NCBI GenBank assembly: GCA_002360925.1
Contig: DERN01000011.1
Location: 534,630-598,629 of the forward strand
Source: Flavobacteriaceae bacterium UBA3339
GTDB taxonomy: Bacteria > Bacteroidota > Bacteroidia > Flavobacteriales > Flavobacteriaceae
DNA length: 64,000 nt
Reading direction: 5' to 3'
Positions 15,549-22,845 of this stretch are shown piece by piece. The translations under genes and the position numbers were made by a program. The notes beneath the pieces are model-generated. The model had not been told where the DNA came from, did no database searches, and saw only the letters and a program-made list of their open reading frames with translations. The stretch's first letter is position 1; the number at the start of each line of letters is the position of its first letter.

Positions 15549-16388
15549 TTATTTTAAAGTTTCTACTGTACTTCCGCACGAAAGCATTTGGTTTCCATAA
15601 AACGGATTTTTGATAACCGAATCTTTACTTAACCAATTCGCTCCGCCTTCAAACATCGGGCAATTTTGATAATAAATGGTAGATTTTAGTTTAACGTTTT
15701 TTGCCAACTTGTACATAGGATCTGTTAGCTCGGCAAAAAGTTTGCGTTGTTTTTTCAGATCTTTTTCTTGAATAATTTTATTGATTATATCTTCTAAAGA
15801 GGTTAGTTCTTTAGCAGAAACAGCTTCTTTCTCGTCATTATTCAATACCTTTTTAAATGCAGTTGCTTGTTTTAAAATTTCGGACTGATTTGCTTGCACA
15901 AAAGCATCTTTCATCTTAAAATAAGTATCAAATATCATTTGCGACTTATCATTAGTTTGCATTTCATGATTTGCATGATCCATTTCGGTATGTGATTGCA
16001 TTTCAGAGTGATTGTGCATCATACTTGAATGTACCGAATGATCTATCGATTTCTTATCGCGTGTATATTGGCAATCTTTCGTTAGTTTTTCATACACATT
16101 ATCCGGAGCAAAATAGACATCATTGTCAAATCCGGCTAAAGCGATTTTTTTCAGAATGGCTTCACAAGTTGTTTTTGTTTTATCAAATGTCAAGATCGCA
16201 GTTCCTTCTTTAACATTATAAGAAACTGTAGAAATTCGTTTTTGATTTCCTGCTGTTTCGATCATTTCTTTTGCGGAAGCACAATTTCCTTTTACTTTAA
16301 AAGTTTTTGTTTCGGCATTCTTGATTTGCGCAAAAACGGTAGCAACAGAGAACAAACTCATTGTTCCCAATAAATATATTTTTTTCAT
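15549..16388 (-). CDS. periplasmic HMA-like plus DUF3347 protein, copper handling
   Basis: The 279-residue protein has a signal peptide (1-20), a heavy-metal-associated-like domain (about 26-95), a His/Met-rich linker (SVHSSMMHNHSEMQSHTEMDH, about 117-145) and a DUF3347 domain (about 145-275). DUF3347 ends with the conserved CPM...GGANWLS...NPFYGNQMLSCG. In the HMA part the usual CxxC is degenerate: Cys36 is kept but the second position is Ala39 (GNCASAK). DUF3347 proteins are commonly fused to or found beside copper-efflux and multicopper-oxidase genes, as here: copA starts 9 bases downstream. A copper chaperone or buffer role is likely. Confidence 0.83.
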   Translation of the reverse strand: MKKIYLLGTMSLFSVATVFAQIKNAETKTFKVKGNCASAKEMIETAGNQKRISTVSYNVKEGTAILTFDKTKTTCEAILKKIALAGFDNDVYFAPDNVYEKLTKDCQYTRDKKSIDHSVHSSMMHNHSEMQSHTEMDHANHEMQTNDKSQMIFDTYFKMKDAFVQANQSEILKQATAFKKVLNNDEKEAVSAKELTSLEDIINKIIQEKDLKKQRKLFAELTDPMYKLAKNVKLKSTIYYQNCPMFEGGANWLSKDSVIKNPFYGNQMLSCGSTVETLK

Positions 16389-16459
16389 TTTTAGAAGTTT
16401 AAATTATATAAAAATCCCCTGTTACATCTTTATCAAAAAGACATATTTTGGGCTAGCAA

Positions 16460-16816
16460 TTATAAATTTAAACTTATTTTAGGCGGCTGCCAAATAGCTA
16501 AAAAATGATTTTTTACATGAAGATTTACCAATGTATTTGGTTGTTGCTTCACATTAAAAATAGAAGTTTGAAGATTAAAATCTTGTTGAATTTCAGAAAA
16601 CAAAACAATGTTATTAATCATTTTAGAGCAACACGCATGATCTTTACATGATGTGTTTTTAGAAGTTATGTTTTTCTCGCAACAACTATTTGTTTCTGAC
16701 GGAGATTCACAACATGAAACGGTTTTTTCTGTAGATTGAATATGTGCAAAAGCATTTCCTGTTGTTAAAAAACAACTGAATAATACGAGCAATATTATTT
16801 TAGTAAACCGAATCAT
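16460..16816 (-). CDS. small Cys-rich exported protein of the copper operon
   Basis: The 118-residue protein has an N-terminal signal peptide (about 1-24, TTGNAFA) and then a dense Cys/His segment (about 25-66) with three Cys-Cys pairs plus isolated Cys (SCCESPS, SCCEKN, CKDHACCSK). The C-terminal part is hydrophobic and amphipathic with IWQPPK near the end. The Cys/His cluster suggests metal binding. It is the first gene of an apparent copper operon (gap 71 bases to the DUF3347 gene), which supports copper handling, but I know no named family for it. Confidence 0.65.
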   Translation of the reverse strand: MIRFTKIILLVLFSCFLTTGNAFAHIQSTEKTVSCCESPSETNSCCEKNITSKNTSCKDHACCSKMINNIVLFSEIQQDFNLQTSIFNVKQQPNTLVNLHVKNHFLAIWQPPKISLNL

Positions 16817-16821
16817 TAATG

Positions 16822-16829
16822 CAAAATTA
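16822..16829 (-). promoter_or_regulatory. -7 box TAATTTTG at the head of the copper operon
   Basis: TAATTTTG on the minus strand matches TAnnTTTG but lies only 5 bases before the ATG at 16816. The mRNA would be leaderless or nearly so, or the true start is elsewhere. Confidence 0.4.
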
Positions 16830-16874
16830 GAAAGATATTTGACTTAGTTACCGACTTTAACTTTTTGACAACGA

Positions 16875-16898
16875 AAAAGCCTTCCGAAGAAGGCTTTT
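16875..16898 (-). terminator. rho-independent terminator
   Basis: AAAAGCCTTC-CGAA-GAAGGCTTTT, a 10-bp stem with a tetraloop, lies directly downstream of the META-domain gene stop (16906) on the minus strand. Confidence 0.85.
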
Positions 16899-16905
16899 AT
16901 ATTTT

Positions 16906-17934
16906 TTATTCTGTATATAAACCGAACATCATGATTAATCGATCGTTTACATAAAAATTTAAAGTTTGTTCTGCAACATCGAAATGAACTGTTGCTTCCG
17001 ATAAATATTTCAATACTTTATGTTCTGTTTCAGATGCTTTTTCATCCATACAAGCCATTCTTGTAGATCCCATTCCCGAAAAAGTAATCGAATTTTCTAC
17101 TGTTGTATAAGATCCGAAGAAGTTGTTACATCCGCTGTTTCCGTTTACTTTTTTGTTTTTAGCATCGAATTGAATAAATGCTTTTCCGTAATCTTGCCCA
17201 ACATTATCTAACATAAATAACTTCCATTTTTTTCCGTCGATAAATGACCAAATTTCATTTTCTGTCGGAATATTGAATTCCATCACAACTTCTTTACTGT
17301 TTGCTTTTTTGAATTTAACAGTAGAGCCATTCGTTTCAATATCGAAGTTTTTCTGTTCTAATGCTTTAAGAAAATCTTGTTCTAAACGCATACTTTCTTC
17401 ATCACAAGCCATTAAAGTTCCCATTCCAGGAGTTACTTGCAGCTTGTTTCCATCTAACTTAAATGAAGCTCCGAAACGATTACATCCACTTTTACCATTC
17501 ATAGAATTAGTATTACTGTCAAGCGTAAAATAAACTTTTCCGTTATTAATTGCCTTTCCATTCATTTTAGAAAGTACCATTTTTTTGTTTAGAATATCTG
17601 ATTTCATTGTTCCCGAAGATTTTACTTTCTTTTTACAAACGACTTTCTTTAATTTATAAGAATAAGCCGAAGCGTCCGCAGGAATATTTCCTTCTTTTTT
17701 CGTTTTTTCGACTTTTAATTTATAACGATATCCCGGCTCAAAATTAAATCCTTCGATATTGCTATAAAAGTACGTCCATTCTTTTTCTTTGCCGATTTTA
17801 ACTTGTAAACACTCCATTGGAGCTACGCCCATACAAGGAACTTTGTTTTCTTTTACCTGCATTTTAATAGTTTCCTGTGCAAATGTCATTGAAGTGACGC
17901 TAAGAAACAGAACTAACATTTTTAAACTTTTCAT
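16906..17934 (-). CDS. exported DUF4377 plus two META-domain protein
   Basis: The 342-residue protein has a signal peptide (about 1-20), an N-terminal DUF4377 domain (about 22-105: VPCMGVAPMECLQVKIG, WTYFYSNIEGFNFEPGYRYKLKV) and two META/HslJ domains (about 115-220 and 230-335). Each META domain shows the NG-x-SGCN-x-F signature (MNGKSGCNRFGASF; VNGNSGCNNFFGSY) followed by a Met-Ala-Cys segment (GTLMACDEE; STRMACMDE). META domains occur in envelope and heat-shock or motility-associated proteins of unknown biochemical role. The gene is monocistronic and has its own terminator. Confidence 0.82.
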   Translation of the reverse strand: MKSLKMLVLFLSVTSMTFAQETIKMQVKENKVPCMGVAPMECLQVKIGKEKEWTYFYSNIEGFNFEPGYRYKLKVEKTKKEGNIPADASAYSYKLKKVVCKKKVKSSGTMKSDILNKKMVLSKMNGKAINNGKVYFTLDSNTNSMNGKSGCNRFGASFKLDGNKLQVTPGMGTLMACDEESMRLEQDFLKALEQKNFDIETNGSTVKFKKANSKEVVMEFNIPTENEIWSFIDGKKWKLFMLDNVGQDYGKAFIQFDAKNKKVNGNSGCNNFFGSYTTVENSITFSGMGSTRMACMDEKASETEHKVLKYLSEATVHFDVAEQTLNFYVNDRLIMMFGLYTE

Positions 17935-18464
17935 ATCTTTTCTTTTTTATGTTTTTTTTATTTAGCCAATATCATGCCAACATTAAAATCGGCACGAATG
18001 AATTTATATTTTGCAGATATTACTTAAAAAATCTAAATACCTACTTAATCAGTTTAATGTAAACATTTCAGCTAACTGATTTTTATAATCCTTTTTTGCT
18101 GAAAATAAATAAACACTCGAATTTACGAAATAAATTTGTCTGTATGGAGTAAATATTAATTATTGAAATTAAAAATTAAATGGAAGCATAAAATTTTACA
18201 ATTAAAACAATTTAGAACCTTCTCTTTTTACAGATGCTAGAACTCAGGAAGAGACTTATCCGAGAAGTAAAAAAGGAAATCCACTTACTATCTACGCTTT
18301 ATCTATGTACAATATACCTAGTATCCAAACTGTTACTATTTAGAAGAGTTATAGTTATACATCTAATAAATTTAAAGTGTTTTATATATTAGTTGGATTT
18401 ACAAAACGTATAAAAGAACGTTTCTAAATAGAATCAAACAAGTAAAAATCATTAAGTTTATGCA
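17935..18464. other. gene-poor intergenic stretch with a short coding remnant
   Basis: No complete gene is visible in about 530 bases. A start-less frame at 18206-18343 reads LEPSLFTDARTQEETYPRSK and then PLTIYALSMYNIPSIQTVTI to a stop. It is protein-like but short and unassigned. The rest is AT-rich with no clear hairpins or repeats. Confidence 0.45.
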
Positions 18465-18472
18465 TAGTTTTG
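18465..18472 (+). promoter_or_regulatory. -7 box TAGTTTTG for the CDGSH gene
   Basis: TAGTTTTG matches TAnnTTTG and lies 26 bases before the ATG at 18499. An upstream in-frame ATG at 18460 precedes the box, so the box decides the start in favour of 18499. Confidence 0.6.
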
Positions 18473-18498
18473 TGATCAAACTAATAACTCATACAACT

Positions 18499-18723
18499 AT
18501 GTCAAAAACAAAACTTACCATTAATGACAATGGATCGGTAAAAATTGAAGGAGATTTCGAAATCGTAGATAAAGAAGGAAACCTTTATGGTTTACAAGGT
18601 AGAACAGTACTTTCGATTTGTCGATGCGGTTTGTCTAAAAACAAACCTTTCTGTGACGGATCGCACAAAGGACATTTTGAGCACAATGCCATTGCGTTTG
18701 ATCTTCCGCCTAAAAAAATGTAA
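18499..18723 (+). CDS. CDGSH iron-sulfur domain protein
   Basis: The 74-residue protein carries a single zf-CDGSH motif: C-R-C-G-L-S-x3-P-F-C-D-G-S-H (CRCGLSKNKPFCDGSH), giving the three Cys and one His that ligate a [2Fe-2S] cluster. The N-terminal part (TKLTINDNGSVKIEGDFEIVD) is the usual short beta domain of bacterial single-motif members, which act as small redox or Fe-S-related proteins of uncertain role. The start was chosen at 18499 rather than 18460 because a promoter box lies between them. A terminator follows. Confidence 0.9.
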   Translation: MSKTKLTINDNGSVKIEGDFEIVDKEGNLYGLQGRTVLSICRCGLSKNKPFCDGSHKGHFEHNAIAFDLPPKKM

Positions 18724-18752
18724 TTAATTACTATAGCATTAAAAGATTAGAC

Positions 18753-18792
18753 ATAAAAGACTATCGGTATTTAGTTACGGATAGTCTTTTAT
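18753..18792 (+). terminator. rho-independent terminator
   Basis: ATAAAAGACTATC pairs with GATAGTCTTTTAT around a 14-base loop, 30 bases after the CDGSH gene stop. Confidence 0.8.
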
Positions 18793-18933
18793 ATTTGGTT
18801 ATTTAACCGCTAGAATATTTTTGAATGTTTCAAAACCTCATCCACCGAATTTTACTCCTTTTACTTTTATACTACCTTAGTATTTTCTGTAATAAAAGTT
18901 GACGAACTCAGTAAAACTGTTTTAAACAACAAA

Positions 18934-18959
18934 AAAGCCTCACATTTCTGTAAGGCTTT
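18934..18959 (-). terminator. terminator of the tRNA-Asn cluster
   Basis: On the minus strand AAAGCCTtaca...tgtgAGGCTTTTTT forms a stem with a T-run, 11 bases downstream of the last tRNA-Asn. Confidence 0.82.
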
Positions 18960-18969
18960 ATGAATTTTG

Positions 18970-19043
18970 CTCCCCCTCTTGGGCTCGAACCAAGGACCCT
19001 CTGATTAACAGTCAGATGCTCTAACCAACTGAGCTAAGGAGGA
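18970..19043 (-). tRNA. tRNA-Asn(GTT), copy 3
   Basis: The minus strand shows acceptor TCCTCCT/AGGGGGA, D-arm TAGCTCAGTTGGTTAGAGCA, anticodon arm TCTGACTGTTAATCAGA with anticodon GTT, and T-arm GGTTCGAGCC; 74 bases. It is identical in sequence to the two other copies in this cluster. Confidence 0.95.
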
Positions 19044-19086
19044 AACTTATAAATTTAAAATCTTGAATTCGCTTTTGGCAAATTTG

Positions 19087-19160
19087 CTCCCCCTCTTGGG
19101 CTCGAACCAAGGACCCTCTGATTAACAGTCAGATGCTCTAACCAACTGAGCTAAGGAGGA
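19087..19160 (-). tRNA. tRNA-Asn(GTT), copy 2
   Basis: Identical 74-base tRNA-Asn with anticodon GTT, in tandem with its neighbours and separated by short AT-rich spacers (43 and 56 bases). It is probably cotranscribed and processed from one precursor. Confidence 0.95.
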
Positions 19161-19216
19161 AACTTAAATTTTAAGTTTTCTATTTTACAATAAAAAGTAT
19201 TCGCTTTCGCAATTTG

Positions 19217-19290
19217 CTCCCCCTCTTGGGCTCGAACCAAGGACCCTCTGATTAACAGTCAGATGCTCTAACCAACTGAGCTAAGGAGGA
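19217..19290 (-). tRNA. tRNA-Asn(GTT), copy 1 (promoter-proximal)
   Basis: Identical 74-base tRNA-Asn with anticodon GTT. A TATATTTG promoter box lies 24 bases upstream of its 5' end, making it the first gene of the three-copy unit. Confidence 0.95.
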
Positions 19291-19314
19291 AGGTGTGTTA
19301 CCTTTATTGCGATG

Positions 19315-19322
19315 CAAATATA
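19315..19322 (-). promoter_or_regulatory. -7 box TATATTTG for the tRNA-Asn cluster
   Basis: TATATTTG on the minus strand matches TAnnTTTG and lies 24 bases upstream of the first tRNA-Asn. Confidence 0.7.
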
Positions 19323-19373
19323 GTAGGATTTTTCGTTTCTACAAATACCTTTTTTAAAAAATCGTTATTTTTT

Positions 19374-20720
19374 TTATTTGCCGGTAATCGCTTTAAATAT
19401 GTCGTTTCCGTTTGCGAAGAGTAATAAAGCGATAAGTAAAACAAAACCAACTGTTTGAGCGTACTCTAAGAATTTATCACTTGGCTTGCGCCCCGAAATC
19501 ATTTCGTATAAAAGAAATAACACATGTCCACCATCTAATGCCGGAATTGGCAATAAGTTCATTACTCCAAGCATAATTGACAAGAAAGCCGTGATGCTCC
19601 AAAACACTTCCCAACTCCAAGTTTGAGGAAAAATATCGAAAATAGCTTTAAATCCGCCAACGCCTTTATAAGCTCCCGTTTCTGGATTTACAATCATTTT
19701 TAATTGCTTTCCATAACCTACCAATTGATCTTTTCCTTTTTTAAGACCGATTGGAATTGAAGAAGCAAACGAATAATGCTCGTGAGAAATTTCGTACAAA
19801 CCTAAACGTTCTGCATCTTTCTCTTTTAAATTTAAAGCAAATGCAATCCCTACTTTTCCTTCTCCATCAATCTTTACAGGTACTTTTAATTCACTTTCAT
19901 CACGTTTTACTGTAGCAGTAACCGTTTCGTTTTTATACTTTTCGATTTCAATTTTAAATTGATCTGCAAAATCAATTTTTGTATCATTCAAAGCAACAAT
20001 AAAATCTCCTGGTTTTAATGCATCTTTATTTTGAGAATCTTCAGGAACCTGAGAAACAATAAGCGGAATACGTGGTGCAATTAAGCCGCCTGTTTTATTT
20101 GCCATTAATTGATCAACAAAATTTACAGGCAATTTTATAGTTTGTTCCTCTCCGTTGCGGTTAATTTCAATTTCTTTAGCTGTGATTAATTGAGCCGGAG
20201 CTTCATTAATTCGCTGTAATTTCTTTCCATCTATCGAAACAATTTTATCTCCTGATTGCATTCCGGCACTTTCTAAAGCTGGCGATTGAACCCAAACTCC
20301 ATTTTTTAAACTATCGTTTGCAACATATCGATCACCGTAATACCAAGTCATTCCAATATAGATAACGAAAGCCAAGATAAAATTCACGGTTACACCGCCC
20401 AACATAATAATTAATCGTTGCCAAGCCGGTTTTGAACGAAATTCCCAAGGTTGTGGATCTTGCTTCATTTGCTCGGTATCCATACTTTCGTCGATCATTC
20501 CGGCAATTTTTACATATCCGCCTAACGGAAGCCATCCGATTCCGTAAACGGTATCGCCAATTTTTTTCTTAAATAAAGAGAATTTAATATCAAAAAACAG
20601 ATAGAATTTTTCAACGCGTGTTTTAAAAAGTTTCGCGGGAATAAAGTGTCCTAACTCGTGTAAAACGATTAAAAGAGACAAACTCAATAAAAATTGAGAT
20701 AGTTTAATTAATATGTCCAT
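19374..20720 (-). CDS. rseP: site-2 protease RseP (RIP metalloprotease)
   Basis: The 448-residue protein is an inner-membrane zinc protease that cleaves anti-sigma factors and leftover signal peptides inside the membrane. The zinc motif HELGH is at residues 21-25 in the first membrane helix, and the C-terminal LDG motif (NLLPIPALDGGHVLF) lies near residue 395. Between them are PDZ domains (about 135-300), including SAGMQSGDKIVSIDGK and ALKPGDFIVALNDTK. The last membrane helix is near the C-terminus. It lies downstream of an M1 aminopeptidase gene but has its own TACATTTG promoter box. Confidence 0.94.
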   Translation of the reverse strand: MDILIKLSQFLLSLSLLIVLHELGHFIPAKLFKTRVEKFYLFFDIKFSLFKKKIGDTVYGIGWLPLGGYVKIAGMIDESMDTEQMKQDPQPWEFRSKPAWQRLIIMLGGVTVNFILAFVIYIGMTWYYGDRYVANDSLKNGVWVQSPALESAGMQSGDKIVSIDGKKLQRINEAPAQLITAKEIEINRNGEEQTIKLPVNFVDQLMANKTGGLIAPRIPLIVSQVPEDSQNKDALKPGDFIVALNDTKIDFADQFKIEIEKYKNETVTATVKRDESELKVPVKIDGEGKVGIAFALNLKEKDAERLGLYEISHEHYSFASSIPIGLKKGKDQLVGYGKQLKMIVNPETGAYKGVGGFKAIFDIFPQTWSWEVFWSITAFLSIMLGVMNLLPIPALDGGHVLFLLYEMISGRKPSDKFLEYAQTVGFVLLIALLLFANGNDIFKAITGK

Positions 20721-20749
20721 TAATGATTGTACTTTCTATTTTTGTTGCA

Positions 20750-20757
20750 CAAATGTA
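20750..20757 (-). promoter_or_regulatory. -7 box TACATTTG for rseP
   Basis: TACATTTG (minus strand) matches TAnnTTTG, 29 bases before the rseP ATG. Confidence 0.65.
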
Positions 20758-20796
20758 AGATTTTAACCTTACTAATTGATACACTTTAGATTCATT

Positions 20797-22710
20797 TTAG
20801 TTTTTTATAACTTTTTTATGATAGGTTCTTTCAGCTGTTTCGACCGACAAAATATACATTCCGCTTGCCAAATGTTCGGTTTGATATAAATTCCCAATGT
20901 TTTTAGCAATCATTTTTCCTTTTGTATCGAATAGGTTAATAGATTTCACTTCCCAAGAACTTGGAATTTGAACCTGAAAAAAGTTTTTAGAAGGATTCGG
21001 AAAAACCTTAAAATCTTCTACAAGCACTTCTCCTTCTTTTATCGTAACTTGATTATTTGCCGATATAATATCTTTAAACGGATCAATTACAATAGTCTGA
21101 ATTTTTTGCAACTGCGTATCCAAAACAAATTCCTGATGATTTTGAGTATGTTGTAAAACGACTGTTTCGGTTTGATTATCCTCGGCAATTAATTGAATCG
21201 TAACCGGCATTTCGAAAAAAGGAATTTCAGCATGCGAAGTAGTTTGCGAAAGAACAAGCTTTACTTTTGAAGCAGTATATTCGGCATCGAGCTGATACGA
21301 CGGAAATCCTTGTCCGTAAATCCAATCGTTAAAAAACTCGGATAAGTTTTTGTTCGAAGCTGTTTCTAAATGTTGTTTTACTTGCGAAGTCACAGCGAAA
21401 CCATAAGCAAGTTGCGGATCTTCTAGAAAATTACGCATTCCACGATAAAAAACCTCATCGCCTAAAACATAACGCAACATATGCACCACCATAGATCCTT
21501 TGTCGTACGTAATTCGGCTGCTAAAAATTCGGTCGGAATCTAAAGCTTGCGCATCTGTTAAATACAAATTTCCACCCGAAACAGAAGTTCCACTATTTAT
21601 TTTAGTCGCTTTCCAATCAACAAAAGGTTGCGAACCATCTAAATGTTCTACAACCAAACCTGCCATATATTCGGCGAATCCTTCATTAATCCAAATATCT
21701 TTCCAACTTCCGCATGTAATTTTATCGCCAAACCAATGATGCGCCAATTCATGTGCAATCAATCTGCGCGAAAAACCTCCCATAAACGAAACCGTTGTAT
21801 GTTCCATTCCGCCATTCCAACCAAACTGCGCATGTCCATATTTTTCGGTATGAAAAGGATACGTTCCAAACAAGTTTTCAAAAACATCCATAATCGGCAA
21901 GGTAACCGCCAATTGATTTACAGCCGAATCGTACGTTTCGGGATACAGATAATTGATGATCGGAAACGTATTTGGTGCCGAACCAGCCATTTGTTCATAA
22001 ATTTTGTAATTAGTTACTGCAATGGCAACCAAATAAGGCGGAATAGGATAATTATGTTTAAAATGCGTGGTTTTAGTTCCGTCGTTATGTGTCGTTTGCG
22101 ATTGTTCTAATCCATTTGCAACTGCAATCATATCTTTGGGCGTTTTAAGATAAATATCAATCGAATCGATTTTATCATCTAACGATTGTTTGCACGGAAA
22201 CCAATCGAGCGCGCCAAAAGGTTCAGAAAGTGTCCAAATAATTGGCGAACCATTATGATAACTTTGTGTAAAAGCTTCGTTTGCTCTTGGCGGAATTCCA
22301 GAATAGGTAATCGCAATTTCGCCTGTAGTTCCTAAATTAACATTTTGCGCCAACTGAATCGTAATTTCGTTTGAAGCTTGTGTAAAATGTAAAGCAGTAT
22401 TCCCTTGTTTTACTTCGTGAACTTGTAACTGATGACTTAAATCGAAAACGATGTTTTGGAGATCTTCGGTTGGAATAAATTGCGTTGTTACCGTTCCGGA
22501 GATAAAATATTCGGAAGGATCAACTTCTAATTCTAATTTCTGATAAACTACATCGTAATTCGCCGTATTCGGATTTTGCTTAAAAGCCAATCGTTTTTCG
22601 GCAGCTTTTTTCTCGTAAAAACGATAATCAAATTCTTTGTCTGAAGATATTTGAGCCGAGGCAATTAAACCGACAAGACCGAAAACAAAAGCAAAAAAAG
22701 TTCTTTTCAT
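20797..22710 (-). CDS. T9SS-exported M1-family metalloaminopeptidase
   Basis: The 637-residue protein has a signal peptide (about 1-19), an M1 peptidase domain (about 45-540) and a T9SS type A sorting domain (about 566-637, VFPNPSKNFF to KKVIKN). The zinc site HELAHHWFGD (about residues 320-329) is followed by WINEGFAEY, whose Glu is the third ligand. The exopeptidase motif appears as GGMEH, a form of GxMEN with His in place of Asn. The C-terminal helical domain of large M1 enzymes is absent, as in other secreted Bacteroidota members. It probably trims peptides at the cell surface or in the medium. Confidence 0.9.
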   Translation of the reverse strand: MKRTFFAFVFGLVGLIASAQISSDKEFDYRFYEKKAAEKRLAFKQNPNTANYDVVYQKLELEVDPSEYFISGTVTTQFIPTEDLQNIVFDLSHQLQVHEVKQGNTALHFTQASNEITIQLAQNVNLGTTGEIAITYSGIPPRANEAFTQSYHNGSPIIWTLSEPFGALDWFPCKQSLDDKIDSIDIYLKTPKDMIAVANGLEQSQTTHNDGTKTTHFKHNYPIPPYLVAIAVTNYKIYEQMAGSAPNTFPIINYLYPETYDSAVNQLAVTLPIMDVFENLFGTYPFHTEKYGHAQFGWNGGMEHTTVSFMGGFSRRLIAHELAHHWFGDKITCGSWKDIWINEGFAEYMAGLVVEHLDGSQPFVDWKATKINSGTSVSGGNLYLTDAQALDSDRIFSSRITYDKGSMVVHMLRYVLGDEVFYRGMRNFLEDPQLAYGFAVTSQVKQHLETASNKNLSEFFNDWIYGQGFPSYQLDAEYTASKVKLVLSQTTSHAEIPFFEMPVTIQLIAEDNQTETVVLQHTQNHQEFVLDTQLQKIQTIVIDPFKDIISANNQVTIKEGEVLVEDFKVFPNPSKNFFQVQIPSSWEVKSINLFDTKGKMIAKNIGNLYQTEHLASGMYILSVETAERTYHKKVIKN

Positions 22711-22816
22711 AAAGAAGGGATTTCTCGTAAAAATACTATTATTTCTTTTAAATTCAAGCGGTAAAACAGAACGGAATTATTCAATCAATACCTTGCCTAA
22801 TCCCAAAGAAATTATG

Positions 22817-22824
22817 TAAATTTG
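22817..22824 (+). promoter_or_regulatory. -7 box TAAATTTG for serS, with TTG -33 element
   Basis: TAAATTTG lies 21 bases before the ATG at 22846, and TTG at 22793-22795 sits 21 bases further upstream, matching the Bacteroidota TTG / TAnnTTTG promoter. It rules out the TTG at 22822 as the start codon because that triplet is part of the box. Confidence 0.72.
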
Positions 22825-22845
22825 CCTCTTATTAATTCATTTATT

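Noticed and set aside
18460..18498. Upstream ATG of the CDGSH gene
   Set aside because: A TAGTTTTG promoter box at 18465-18472 lies between this ATG and the conserved protein start, and the extra residues are not conserved-looking.
18970..19290. tRNA-Asn cluster as an integration site of a mobile element
   Set aside because: No integrase, no duplicated tRNA fragment and no foreign composition are seen nearby; the copies look like simple tandem duplication.
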